A stretch of 6,379 nucleotides of DNA from Candidatus Moranbacteria bacterium CG_4_8_14_3_um_filter_41_13 (GCA_002782305.1 PFHN01000085.1:1-6379); one strand, 5' to 3'; shown: positions 1 to 6,102, numbered from the stretch's first letter. The notes: generated by a model not told the origin, from the sequence alone. Numbers and translations: made by a program.

Positions 1-1792
1 GCGTCTGAACATCGTTGATCTTATCGGGTCGTATGTTCATTTGGAGAAGTCTGGCGTGCATTACAAAGCATGCTGTCCATTTCATCAGGAACGGACGCCG
101 TCTTTTATGGTGAACGAAGAGAAAAATATGTGGCACTGTTTTGGTTGTGCGAAGGGCGGAGACGTTTTTGCCTTTGTGATGGAAATGGAAGGGCTCGAGT
201 TTCGTGAGGCGCTGAAAATGCTCGCAGAGCGCGCTGGAGTAGAATTGCCACAGTATAAAGGTGAGGAAAAAAATAAAGAAACCAAAGACCGTATCTATGA
301 ACTCTTGGAGCTCTCGACGAAATTTTTTGAGAAACAATTAGAAGGAGAAGTCGGACGAAAAAAAATAAAAAGCTATCTCACAGAGCGTGGTTTGTCAGAA
401 GAAAGTATTCATACGTTTCGTCTGGGCTATGCACCGGACGGTTGGCACTATCTTCTCGATTTTCTTGTCGGTCGTGGATTTCGTATGGATGAAATAGAAC
501 AAGCAGGACTCATACTGAAGAAAGAAGGTGGGAGCGGATATTATGATCGTTTTCGGGACCGGGTTATGTTTCCTATATTTGATATTCTCGGACGCACGAT
601 CGGATATTCGGCTCGCGTCTCTCCTGGAAGTGATGAATCACAGGCCAAATATATCAACACACCAGAAACTGCTGTCTATCATAAAAGCAGAGCTCTCTAT
701 GGTTTGTTTCAGGCGAAACTTGCTATGAAACAATCGGCAGTGACCGTGGTCGTCGAGGGCAATATGGACGTGATTGCGATGCATCAGGCAGGCATACAGA
801 ATACCATTGCGGTTTCTGGTACAGCCTTCACTGACGAACAGCTCGCTGTACTGAAACGGTATGGGAAAGAAGTCAAACTTTTTTTTGATATGGATGGAGC
901 AGGACAGAAAGCGTCTCTTCGGAGTACTGAGCTTGCACTGTTACAAGAAATGAAAGTGTCGATCGTCGCGCTTCCATTTGGGAAAGATGCTGCTGATATG
1001 GGTAGAGAGAATCCAGAAAAACTGCGTGAAGTAGTCAGTGCATCTATTCCAGCCCTGCAGTATTTTCTTGATGCGAGTTTGAAAAAATATGATGCAAGTA
1101 CAGCTGATGGGAAACGTAAGATAGCCGAAGAATATGCGGAGATACTGGTCTTTGTGAGAAATCCAATTGAGCAATCATTCTGGATCAAAGAGCTCGCTCG
1201 CGTGATACAAATGGATGAGAAAATAGTCCTGGGTGTTGTTTCTCAAACGGTAAATGCCAAAGAAAAACGTGAACGTTATACTCCTTTTGAATCAAAAAAA
1301 GAAACATCATCACGTCAGAGTACTACTACTTTCAGTAGACGTTCGGAACTGTTGCGAGAAGAGCTCATTGGTTTTATGTATACTGACAAACAAGTAAAAG
1401 AAACGATACTTGCAACCGTGTTCAATGATGAAACAAAATCATTTCTCGAGAAACACCCTCTTTATTTCTTTTTGGTACAATCCGGAGGGGATGATCCAAT
1501 AGCGCTTATTGAAGATACGGCACTCAAAAATGAGGCGATGAGACTTCCTTTTCATATTCTGGAGCTTCCGGATTTCATCGATATTCCTGATGAAGAACGT
1601 TCTGAAAAAATGCTTGGAATAGCCAAAAAATACCTCGAAGAAATGGAAAATGAGGTAACGAAGAAAGAGAAGCTTCTGTCGCTCGAACACGCATTGGAAG
1701 AAGCGCGGAAGCATAATGATAAGGTGAGAGAGAAAGAGCTTCTGACGCAATTTACCGCTATTTCTTTGGACAAATTTGAAAAAGGTTGCTAA
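1..1792 (+). CDS. dnaG: DNA primase DnaG, 5'-truncated by the window edge
   Basis: DnaG makes the RNA primers for lagging-strand synthesis at the replication fork. The frame is open from base 2, so TTG at 41 is an internal Leu codon and not the start. About 15 N-terminal residues lie outside the window, judged from zinc-finger spacing in known primases. Counting the first visible residue (nt 2-4) as 1, the CHC2 zinc finger is C25-x2-H28 and C46-x2-C49. The RNA-polymerase/TOPRIM core follows, with the catalytic E252-G-N-M-D256 motif and the metal-binding D296-M-D298-G-A-G motif. The EG-x-MD motif has Asn where Tyr is common. Residues from about 430 onward are charged and helical, as expected for the DnaB-helicase-binding C-terminus, and poorly conserved. 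The visible 596 residues fit the usual length of about 600. rpoD follows after 73 bases on the same strand, the classical macromolecular-synthesis arrangement. Identification is by family motifs and is very secure. Confidence 0.96.
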   Translation, partial: RLNIVDLIGSYVHLEKSGVHYKACCPFHQERTPSFMVNEEKNMWHCFGCAKGGDVFAFVMEMEGLEFREALKMLAERAGVELPQYKGEEKNKETKDRIYELLELSTKFFEKQLEGEVGRKKIKSYLTERGLSEESIHTFRLGYAPDGWHYLLDFLVGRGFRMDEIEQAGLILKKEGGSGYYDRFRDRVMFPIFDILGRTIGYSARVSPGSDESQAKYINTPETAVYHKSRALYGLFQAKLAMKQSAVTVVVEGNMDVIAMHQAGIQNTIAVSGTAFTDEQLAVLKRYGKEVKLFFDMDGAGQKASLRSTELALLQEMKVSIVALPFGKDAADMGRENPEKLREVVSASIPALQYFLDASLKKYDASTADGKRKIAEEYAEILVFVRNPIEQSFWIKELARVIQMDEKIVLGVVSQTVNAKEKRERYTPFESKKETSSRQSTTTFSRRSELLREELIGFMYTDKQVKETILATVFNDETKSFLEKHPLYFFLVQSGGDDPIALIEDTALKNEAMRLPFHILELPDFIDIPDEERSEKMLGIAKKYLEEMENEVTKKEKLLSLEHALEEARKHNDKVREKELLTQFTAISLDKFEKGC

Positions 1793-1833
1793 GATGCAGT
1801 ATTATCAATTATTTTTTTAGAGAAGTCAAGCAG

Positions 1834-1862
1834 TTGGCTTCGCCGTTATTTTTTAATAAAAT
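1834..1862 (+). promoter_or_regulatory. Candidate sigma-70 promoter directly in front of rpoD
   Basis: A TTGGCT -35-like box (1834-1839) is separated by 17 bases from TAAAAT (1857-1862), a 5/6 match to the -10 consensus. The -10 box ends only three bases before the rpoD ATG. A transcript from here would start at or just inside the start codon, so it would be leaderless or nearly so. Alternatively rpoD is co-transcribed with dnaG. AT-rich DNA yields such matches by chance, so this is tentative. Confidence 0.3.
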
Positions 1863-1865
1863 TGT

Positions 1866-3332
1866 ATGGCAACAAAGACGAAGAAAGGAGCAAAAAAAGT
1901 GGTAAAAAAAATCATGAAGAAGGAAGTTAAAAAATCAAAAAAAGTAATGAAAAAAATTGTGAAAAAAAGCGCTCCAAAAAAAGTGGTGAAGAAAGTTGCA
2001 AAAAAAGTGGTGAAGAAAACGACACAGAAAATTGCAAAAAAAACTGCCTCGAAAAAGTCATCTCAATCACCAAAAAAAGTGACAAAAAAATCAGTCGTTC
2101 AGAAGGTGACGAAAAAGGGAGCAAAGACTATTCCAAAAAAAGAAGTGAAGGTAGTGAAGAAAAAGAAAGAACAAAGTAAAGAACGCATCGAAGAACGCCA
2201 AGACGCAGTGACTGAACTTCTCGCGCGTGGGAAGCAACGCGGTTTTGTGACGGAAGATGAAATTATTCATATTTTGCCGGATATTGAACAGGATTTGGAG
2301 CATCTGGAAAATTTATACGAGAAGCTTGAAACATCTGGTATTCGTGTCGTCGATTCCGAAGAGATGCTCAAGTTCGATACTACTAAAGACGCGGTTAAGG
2401 TAAGTAAATCAGGAAAAGATCAAGGAAAGAAGAAAGAGCATACCAAAGAGAAAGAAGTGAAGGTAGCGACCAAAGATAAAATGATGGATCTTGGGGAAGA
2501 GAATACTTCAGATCTCGTTCAAATGTATTTGAAGGAAATCGGAAGAGTAGGACTTCTCAGTGGTGAAGAAGAGGTGCGATTAGCGAAACTGATCGAGAAA
2601 GGTGACTTGCCAGCGAAACAACGCCTCACCGAAGCGAACTTGCGTTTGGTAGTTTCGATTGCCAAGAAGTATGTCGGACGATCGCACAACCTCTCACTTC
2701 TTGACCTCATTCAAGAGGGGAATATTGGACTATTTCGTGCCGTAGAGAAATTTGATTATCATAAAGGATACAAGTTTTCGACGTATGCTACGTGGTGGAT
2801 CAGGCAAGCAATCACGCGTGCTTTGGCTGACCAGTCGCGTACAATTCGTATTCCAGTACATATGGTGGAAACGATCAATAAATATGCGCAAATTACTCGC
2901 CGTCTTGTACAAGAACTCGGACGTGAACCTTTGGCAGAAGAAATCGCCGCGGAAATGAATATTGAAGTTGATAAAATCCGTCACATCCAAAAAATTTCTC
3001 AGGAAACAGTATCGCTTGAAACATCGGTTGGTGATAATGAAGATGATAGTGTCTTAGGTGACTTCATCGAAGATACGGAAACAGTGATGCCAAACCAATC
3101 GGCTTCCCGAAAACTTCTTAAATCGCACATTTCAGATATTTTGGATGAACTGACACCTCGCGAACAGAAGATTCTTCGCATCCGTTTTGGGCTCGAAGAT
3201 GGAGTGACGCACACACTCGAAGAAGTAGGACAAGAGTTCGGAGTAACGCGTGAACGTATTCGTCAGATCGAAGCCAAAGCACTAGAAAAGATTCGCGAAC
3301 ATGCCGACATTCGTAAACTAAGAGACTACTAG
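1866..3332 (+). CDS. rpoD: Primary sigma-70 factor RpoD with a lysine-rich N-terminal tail
   Basis: This is the housekeeping sigma subunit that directs RNA polymerase to -10/-35 promoters. Residues 1-105 are extremely basic (44 Lys in the first 100), built from degenerate KKVVKK-like units resembling histone H1 tails. Residues about 110-165 look like sigma region 1.1, followed by another Lys/Glu-rich linker (about 170-210). Region 1.2 begins near residue 214, and the region 2 core follows with the GYKFSTYATWWIRQAI signature near 301-316 (region 2.3/2.4). Region 3 carries the VETINK and ETVSLE segments. Region 4 starts near 427 (LTPREQKILRIRFGL), with the region 4.2 helix-turn-helix at about 449-479 (VTRERIRQIEAKALEKIR). 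The core is intact, including the RpoD-type region 1.2, so it is the primary and not an alternative sigma. The ATG at 1866 lacks a clear Shine-Dalgarno. Later in-frame ATGs (for example 1914) also lack a well-placed site, so the longest start is kept. A strong terminator follows the stop by 15 bases. Confidence 0.95.
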   Translation: MATKTKKGAKKVVKKIMKKEVKKSKKVMKKIVKKSAPKKVVKKVAKKVVKKTTQKIAKKTASKKSSQSPKKVTKKSVVQKVTKKGAKTIPKKEVKVVKKKKEQSKERIEERQDAVTELLARGKQRGFVTEDEIIHILPDIEQDLEHLENLYEKLETSGIRVVDSEEMLKFDTTKDAVKVSKSGKDQGKKKEHTKEKEVKVATKDKMMDLGEENTSDLVQMYLKEIGRVGLLSGEEEVRLAKLIEKGDLPAKQRLTEANLRLVVSIAKKYVGRSHNLSLLDLIQEGNIGLFRAVEKFDYHKGYKFSTYATWWIRQAITRALADQSRTIRIPVHMVETINKYAQITRRLVQELGREPLAEEIAAEMNIEVDKIRHIQKISQETVSLETSVGDNEDDSVLGDFIEDTETVMPNQSASRKLLKSHISDILDELTPREQKILRIRFGLEDGVTHTLEEVGQEFGVTRERIRQIEAKALEKIREHADIRKLRDY

Positions 3333-3347
3333 AGGAAACAAAGAAAG

Positions 3348-3378
3348 AACACGAGTATTGCCTTTACTCGTGTTTTTT
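3348..3378 (+). terminator. Intrinsic terminator of rpoD
   Basis: A perfect 10-bp stem, AACACGAGTA (3348-3357) with TACTCGTGTT (3365-3374), encloses a 7-base loop and runs into six Ts (3373-3378). It lies 15 bases after the rpoD stop and should end the dnaG-rpoD transcript. Confidence 0.9.
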
Positions 3379-3416
3379 GTTAGGCTATTGGCACCTGGAA
3401 TTGCCAGTTCTTTTAT

Positions 3417-3422
3417 AAAGGA
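3417..3422 (+). promoter_or_regulatory. Ribosome binding site of the 162-codon gene
   Basis: AAAGGA stands six bases before the ATG at 3429, near-ideal spacing. It supports this start for the downstream gene, and contrasts with rpoD, which has no comparable site. Confidence 0.7.
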
Positions 3423-3428
3423 AAAGAG

Positions 3429-3917
3429 ATGAAAACTGTCCTCTCTGAAGAAGGGTATCCGTGTGCCCTTTTTGAAACCTATATGGCAATGGTTTTGGGC
3501 TCTATTGGTTCGAATCAATACAGAAAACTCTTCGTTCGTTTACCTGATGGATCACTTCGAGATGTTATTGATGACGGTGACTTGGCTTGTGCATACTTTG
3601 TATCGTCGATACTCACGCTCTGCGGTCTTACGAAAAATGGGGTGCATACGACGGTTGATGAAACGATTCGTGATCTCGAACTCTCAGGCTGGAAACGAAA
3701 CTTCGATCAACATGTAGGCAACGTAGTGATTTGGAAGCAGAAAGTGTGCAGTGACGGTTTACTTCATCGTCACATCGGTTTTTGTGTGACGGGCGATGAG
3801 GCAGTCAGTAACTATGCTATTTCTGGCCATCCAAGAAGACATCCTCTTCTCGAAAAAGACATCGTGGGTGAATATGTGCGAGAAGTGGAGGGATATTATT
3901 CTTATCCTCATTTTTGA
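3429..3917 (+). CDS. Uncharacterised 162-residue protein, possible NlpC/P60- or papain-like fold
   Basis: I do not recognise the family with certainty. The protein is soluble, with no signal peptide or membrane segment. Residues 51-61 (DLACAYFVSSI) place Cys54 at the start of a predicted helix after an acidic stretch, as in the nucleophile helix of NlpC/P60 and CHAP cysteine peptidases or amidases. Next come GNVVIWKQK (97-105) and HRHIGFCV (113-120), where H115-I-G resembles the catalytic-His strand of that fold, and then a SN and GHPRRHPL segment (127-140). The order Cys, G-D/N-V-x-x-W, H-x-G is typical of the group, but the match is by eye only and catalysis is unproven. The start is supported by AAAGGA six bases upstream. 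The gene is flanked by two intrinsic terminators, so it is probably monocistronic. It sits between rpoD and tRNA-Asn, and nothing in the neighbourhood indicates its role. Confidence 0.8.
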   Translation: MKTVLSEEGYPCALFETYMAMVLGSIGSNQYRKLFVRLPDGSLRDVIDDGDLACAYFVSSILTLCGLTKNGVHTTVDETIRDLELSGWKRNFDQHVGNVVIWKQKVCSDGLLHRHIGFCVTGDEAVSNYAISGHPRRHPLLEKDIVGEYVREVEGYYSYPHF

Positions 3918-3958
3918 GCCAATTATTCCTTTATAGAGGGATAAAAAGGCTTCGCAGA

Positions 3959-3998
3959 AAAGGTAATTATCATTGATAGTTGCCTTTTTTCTTTTTTT
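3959..3998 (+). terminator. Intrinsic terminator after the 162-codon gene
   Basis: AAGGTAATTAT (3960-3970) pairs with ATAGTTGCCTT (3976-3986), with two G-T wobbles, around a 5-base loop. A T-rich tract follows (six Ts, one C, seven Ts). It begins about 40 bases after the stop at 3917 and insulates the tRNA gene downstream. Confidence 0.8.
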
Positions 3999-4008
3999 CC
4001 TTTAGAAT
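3980..4008 (+). promoter_or_regulatory. Candidate sigma-70 promoter of the tRNA-Asn gene
   Basis: TTGCCT (3980-3985, 4/6 to the -35 consensus) is followed after exactly 17 bases by TAGAAT (4003-4008, 5/6 to the -10 consensus). Transcription would start near 4015, leaving a leader of about 25 bases before the tRNA. That leader holds a small hairpin, CTTCC-ATTTG-GGAAG (4016-4030), just ahead of the 5' processing site. The -35 box overlaps the preceding terminator's descending arm, so the two signals would be packed together. Confidence 0.5.
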
Positions 4009-4074
4009 AGTGAAGCTTCCATTTGGGAAGGAAAAAGTATTCCGACGTAGCTCAGCGGTAGAGCAGGTGACTGT

Positions 4075-4459
4075 GGAAACATTTGTGGTGTATGCAAAAT
4101 ATATGCCAGAAAAAAGAACCTATGCTGATCGCCGTGAGTATATCAAACGTGCTGTTATGAAACGTCGAAAGATGATTCGTGAAAAGGCGATGGTATACAA
4201 AGGCGGAGAATGTTCCTTATTACGCAGCCTTCTTGAGAAATCAAGAAGTGAAGAATGAGGTGAATTGCTGGAAGCCTACGGTCGCTCAGCACGACTATGG
4301 TAATCAGCAGCCAAGCCCGTAAGGGAAGGTTCAGAGACTATCTCGCAAGAGAGTACTTCGATATCTATGTAAATGGTATCGCGGGAAGCGCCTCACTCCT
4401 AAAGCAGTGTGCTACGGAGATGATATAGTCCATTCTTTTTGGAAACAAAGAGGGAAATG
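4075..4459 (+). ncRNA. Group I self-splicing intron in the tRNA-Asn anticodon loop
   Basis: The intron is a 385-nt ribozyme that should excise itself from the pre-tRNA using guanosine. The 5' exon ends in U (U35) and the intron ends in G, the two terminal bases expected of group I introns. Core elements seen are: P4, TGCTG (4266-4270) with CAGCA (4305-4309), inside the conserved P-like AATTGCTGGAA and Q-like AATCAGCAGCCAAGC; P6/P6a with CCC-GTAA-GGG (4316-4325); R-like GGTTCAGAGACTAT; and P7, GACTAT (4336-4341) with ATAGTC (4425-4430), the latter within the S-like GATATAGTCC. A TCTC-GCAA-GAGA hairpin with a GNRA loop (4341-4352) sits between P7 and P3, like the P7.1 of subgroup IA. P9 is TCTTT/AAAGA near the 3' end. 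A P1 pairing of ACTGT with GTGGT is possible but wobble-rich. The region before P4 carries an HNH remnant. Subgroup IA is my best guess; P3 and P8 were not resolved. Confidence 0.9.
4103..4258 (+). pseudogene. Remnant of an intron-encoded HNH homing endonuclease
   Basis: The 51-codon frame from the ATG at 4103 begins MPEKRTYADRREYIKRAV and continues through a basic KRRKMIREKA helix to YKGGEC. This resembles the N-terminus of small HNH endonucleases common in group I introns and CPR genomes, where GG-x-C is followed by a second zinc Cys and then the HNH core. Here the frame runs into SLLRSLLEKSRSEE and stops, so the CxxC partner, both HNH His residues and the CxNCH segment are absent. In the +1 frame, codons from 4212 to a TAA at 4320-4322 read AAFLRNQEVKNEVNCWKP and end in YGNQQPSP, running over the intron P4-P6 core, as the tails of such proteins often do. 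I infer an internal deletion with a frameshift near 4211-4225. Homing activity is presumably lost. No clear ribosome binding site is visible. Family assignment rests on remembered similarity, not a search. Confidence 0.65.
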
Positions 4460-4497
4460 TAATCACTTGGTCACAGGTTCGAATCCTGTCGTCGGAG
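4460..4497. other. Probable attachment site (att) in the tRNA-Asn 3' exon
   Basis: A site-specific recombinase gene points at the tRNA and terminates within its T-arm. tRNA 3' ends are classic integration targets that the element restores with its own copy. The exact crossover cannot be set because the other element end, which should repeat part of this sequence, is outside the window. The att core could extend into the terminator to about 4534. Confidence 0.45.
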
Positions 4498-6081
4498 CAG
4501 AAAGTTAAAAGCGACCCTCTCTGGGTCGTTTTTTGTTTCAGATAAAACTAAATCTGATGGTTCAAATTTTTCTGGGACATCTTTTTCAAGAAGGACAGTG
4601 TTTGAACTGTTGGTAAAGTTGATAATTTCCACCAAAAGCTTAAAAGAATCTGTATATTCCATAACAAGCACCTTATTCCCATCTAAAGCTACCTTCTTAT
4701 ATACGAATTTGAGCAGAAGTTTCTTTCTTTCAATATCGGTGCTAGAGACGTATATATCCTTAGCTTGTTGGGAAAGCTCGAAAAGATTGGTTATGATTTG
4801 CTCATTTTCTGACCCATCATCATTCTGTTTGGTAATCTGGTTCATTATTTCGTCCTTTTCCCTCGAATACTGCTGAAACTTGGTATTATAGAAGTCTTCT
4901 GGTATTTGCCCGTCTATTTTGTCATCGTAGAGCTTTTCAAATCGGGCTTCCATTTGAGTGAGTCTTTGTTTTAACGCTTTGCTGGATGAAACTTGGACAT
5001 CTCTCCTTTCATTGAATCCATACTCCAGCGCCTTTTTTGCCCATTCGAATATTCTTGAGTCTTTGAATTTTATTCGACCAAGTAATTCTACGACTTCTTT
5101 ATCTACTGTATCCTCGCGGATAGCCGATTTCTTCGGACAGCCACGATAGAGATTACAATATCCATATACCCAACCCTTATGCATTTGCCATGTGATGGCA
5201 CCTCCACAATTTTCGCATTTCATAATGCCTTTGAATAAATAATTATGTTTGCTGTATTTAGGAGCATCTTTTCTTCTCATTGCAGTCTGCACCGCATCGA
5301 AAGTTTCCCGTGTGATAATCTTCTCTTGGTTACCACTGTAAATCTGTTCATTCCATCGCACTTTCCCACAGTAGAAAGGGTTGGAGAGAAGCTCGGCTAG
5401 ACGACTCTTCGGTATTTTCTTTCCAGTTCTTCCTCTTAATCCGAGTCCATGTATGGTGTCTAAAAGCCTCTGGAGCGAATAATCACCAGTAGAGTAAAGG
5501 TCGAACATCTTCTTTACCAGAGGGGCACGATCTGGGTCGGGGACATGTATCTTGTGTCCTTTTTCACCGATGGTCATATAGCCGATTGGTGGCCTTGTCG
5601 GAAGCCAGCCTTGAGCGATTTTTTCTTTTTGCCCTTTCTTTACTTCCTCAGAGAGGTTATCCGTATAATATTGAGATACTGAAACGCGGATATTCCAGAT
5701 GAACTTCTCATTTGACTTGGAATCTCTCGTGAGAATCCAGTTTTCTTTCGCAAAGTGTACTTCTCTCTCGGCGTCCTCGTTTATCCACTCGTTGATTCTT
5801 ACGGCGTCACGAAGGTTTCTTGTTAGACGGTCTACTTTCTCACAAACAATAATCTTGGTACGTTCCTTTTTGAGCATTTCCAGCATTTCTTCGAATACCT
5901 CTCGCTGTTTGTGACCGCTGGCGGATTCAGAGACGGAAAAAACTTTCTGGATTTTCAGTCCTTTATTGGTGGAATAGTCGTGGAGGAGCTTTTCTTGAGA
6001 GGAAAGAGAATAGCCCGATTCTTCCTGCTCTCGTGAAGATACACGGCAATAGTTGAGGCATTTTCTAGCTGTAGTAATCAT
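4471..6081 (-). CDS. Large serine recombinase (site-specific integrase/resolvase family)
   Basis: Serine recombinases cut and exchange DNA at att sites through a 5'-phosphoserine link. Counting from ATG at 6081, the N-terminal resolvase domain has Y11-C-R-V-S-S with nucleophile Ser15, and D84-R-L-T-R88 with the catalytic arginines. The recombinase domain (about 155-265) includes the PPIGY motif. The zinc ribbon has C289-x2-C292 and C309-x5-C315. A coiled-coil-like stretch follows (about 366-420). At 536 residues it is a typical large serine recombinase. The frame is open further up to an ATG at 6162 (563 residues). I prefer 6081 because AAGGAG lies upstream, though at a long 15-base spacing, and because the extra 27 residues are not resolvase-like, with no ribosome site at 6162. 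The last seven residues, RRQDSNL, are encoded by the antisense of the tRNA-Asn 3' exon, and about ten before them by the antisense of the tRNA terminator. It probably mobilises the element to the right. Confidence 0.92.
   Translation of the reverse strand: MITTARKCLNYCRVSSREQEESGYSLSSQEKLLHDYSTNKGLKIQKVFSVSESASGHKQREVFEEMLEMLKKERTKIIVCEKVDRLTRNLRDAVRINEWINEDAEREVHFAKENWILTRDSKSNEKFIWNIRVSVSQYYTDNLSEEVKKGQKEKIAQGWLPTRPPIGYMTIGEKGHKIHVPDPDRAPLVKKMFDLYSTGDYSLQRLLDTIHGLGLRGRTGKKIPKSRLAELLSNPFYCGKVRWNEQIYSGNQEKIITRETFDAVQTAMRRKDAPKYSKHNYLFKGIMKCENCGGAITWQMHKGWVYGYCNLYRGCPKKSAIREDTVDKEVVELLGRIKFKDSRIFEWAKKALEYGFNERRDVQVSSSKALKQRLTQMEARFEKLYDDKIDGQIPEDFYNTKFQQYSREKDEIMNQITKQNDDGSENEQIITNLFELSQQAKDIYVSSTDIERKKLLLKFVYKKVALDGNKVLVMEYTDSFKLLVEIINFTNSSNTVLLEKDVPEKFEPSDLVLSETKNDPERVAFNFLLRRQDSNL
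4507..4534 (+). terminator. Intrinsic terminator of tRNA-Asn
   Basis: CGACCC (4512-4517) pairs with GGGTCG (4523-4528) around TCTCT and is followed by six Ts (4529-4534). The A-run upstream could extend the pairing. It lies 10 bases after the tRNA end. The recombinase gene on the opposite strand reads straight through it. The A-run at 4507-4510 gives a short T-run on the minus strand, so it might work weakly in both directions. Confidence 0.88.
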
Positions 6082-6096
6082 ATTTTTATTTTGATT

Positions 6097-6102
6097 CTCC
6101 TT
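6097..6102 (-). promoter_or_regulatory. Ribosome binding site favouring the recombinase start at 6081
   Basis: On the minus strand AAGGAG occupies 6102-6097, 15 bases ahead of the ATG at 6081-6079. The spacing is longer than ideal, but no other purine-rich site precedes either this ATG or the one at 6162. Confidence 0.5.

Larger units (their letters stand above)
4041..4497 (+). tRNA. tRNA-Asn(GUU), interrupted in the anticodon by a group I intron
   Basis: The exons are 4041-4074 and 4460-4497, which join to a 72-nt tRNA. The acceptor stem is a perfect 7 bp, TCCGACG (4041-4047) with CGTCGGA (4490-4496). The D-arm is GCTC-AGCGGTA-GAGC. The anticodon stem is GGTGA (4066-4070) with TCACT (4463-4467), including one G-T pair. 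The T-arm is ACAGG-TTCGAAT-CCTGT (4473-4489). After splicing, the anticodon loop reads CTGTTAA with anticodon GTT, which means Asn. The discriminator base is G73, and the overall pattern matches bacterial tRNA-Asn. CCA is not encoded (G73 is followed by CAG), so a CCA-adding enzyme must complete the end. The 3' exon overlaps by 27 bases the end of a convergent serine recombinase gene. An intrinsic terminator follows. No other reading of the loop gives a canonical tRNA. Confidence 0.93.

Noticed and set aside
41..43. TTG at 41 as the dnaG start codon
   Set aside because: The frame upstream (from nt 2) encodes RLNIVDLIGSYVHL, which matches the conserved DnaG N-terminus, so the gene is cut by the window edge and does not start here.
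1830..1856. Terminator between dnaG and rpoD (GGC-TTC-GCC followed by a T-run)
   Set aside because: The stem is only three to four base pairs, too weak for a convincing intrinsic terminator.
3388..3419. Promoter TTGGCA with a downstream TATA-like box before the 162-codon gene
   Set aside because: TTGGCA (3388-3393) is a good -35 match, but TATAAA is 20 bases away and overlaps the ribosome binding site, so the resulting mRNA would lack that site.
4041..4080. Reading the anticodon as GTG, i.e. a tRNA-His beginning at 4041
   Set aside because: The sequence right after CTGTG does not close the anticodon stem, and there is no T-arm nearby. The matching half is found at 4460-4497 and gives GTT with a canonical loop. 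The G73 discriminator and the absence of a G-1/C73 pair also argue against His.
3980..4258. A 92-codon gene starting at 3980 and running through the tRNA 5' exon
   Set aside because: Its first 41 codons cover a terminator T-tract, the tRNA promoter and the tRNA itself. Only the part from the ATG at 4103, inside the intron, looks protein-like (HNH remnant).
4598..5914. Plus-strand open frames opposite the recombinase
   Set aside because: They are Ser/Phe/Leu-rich mirror translations of the recombinase, whose resolvase, recombinase and zinc-ribbon motifs are intact on the minus strand.
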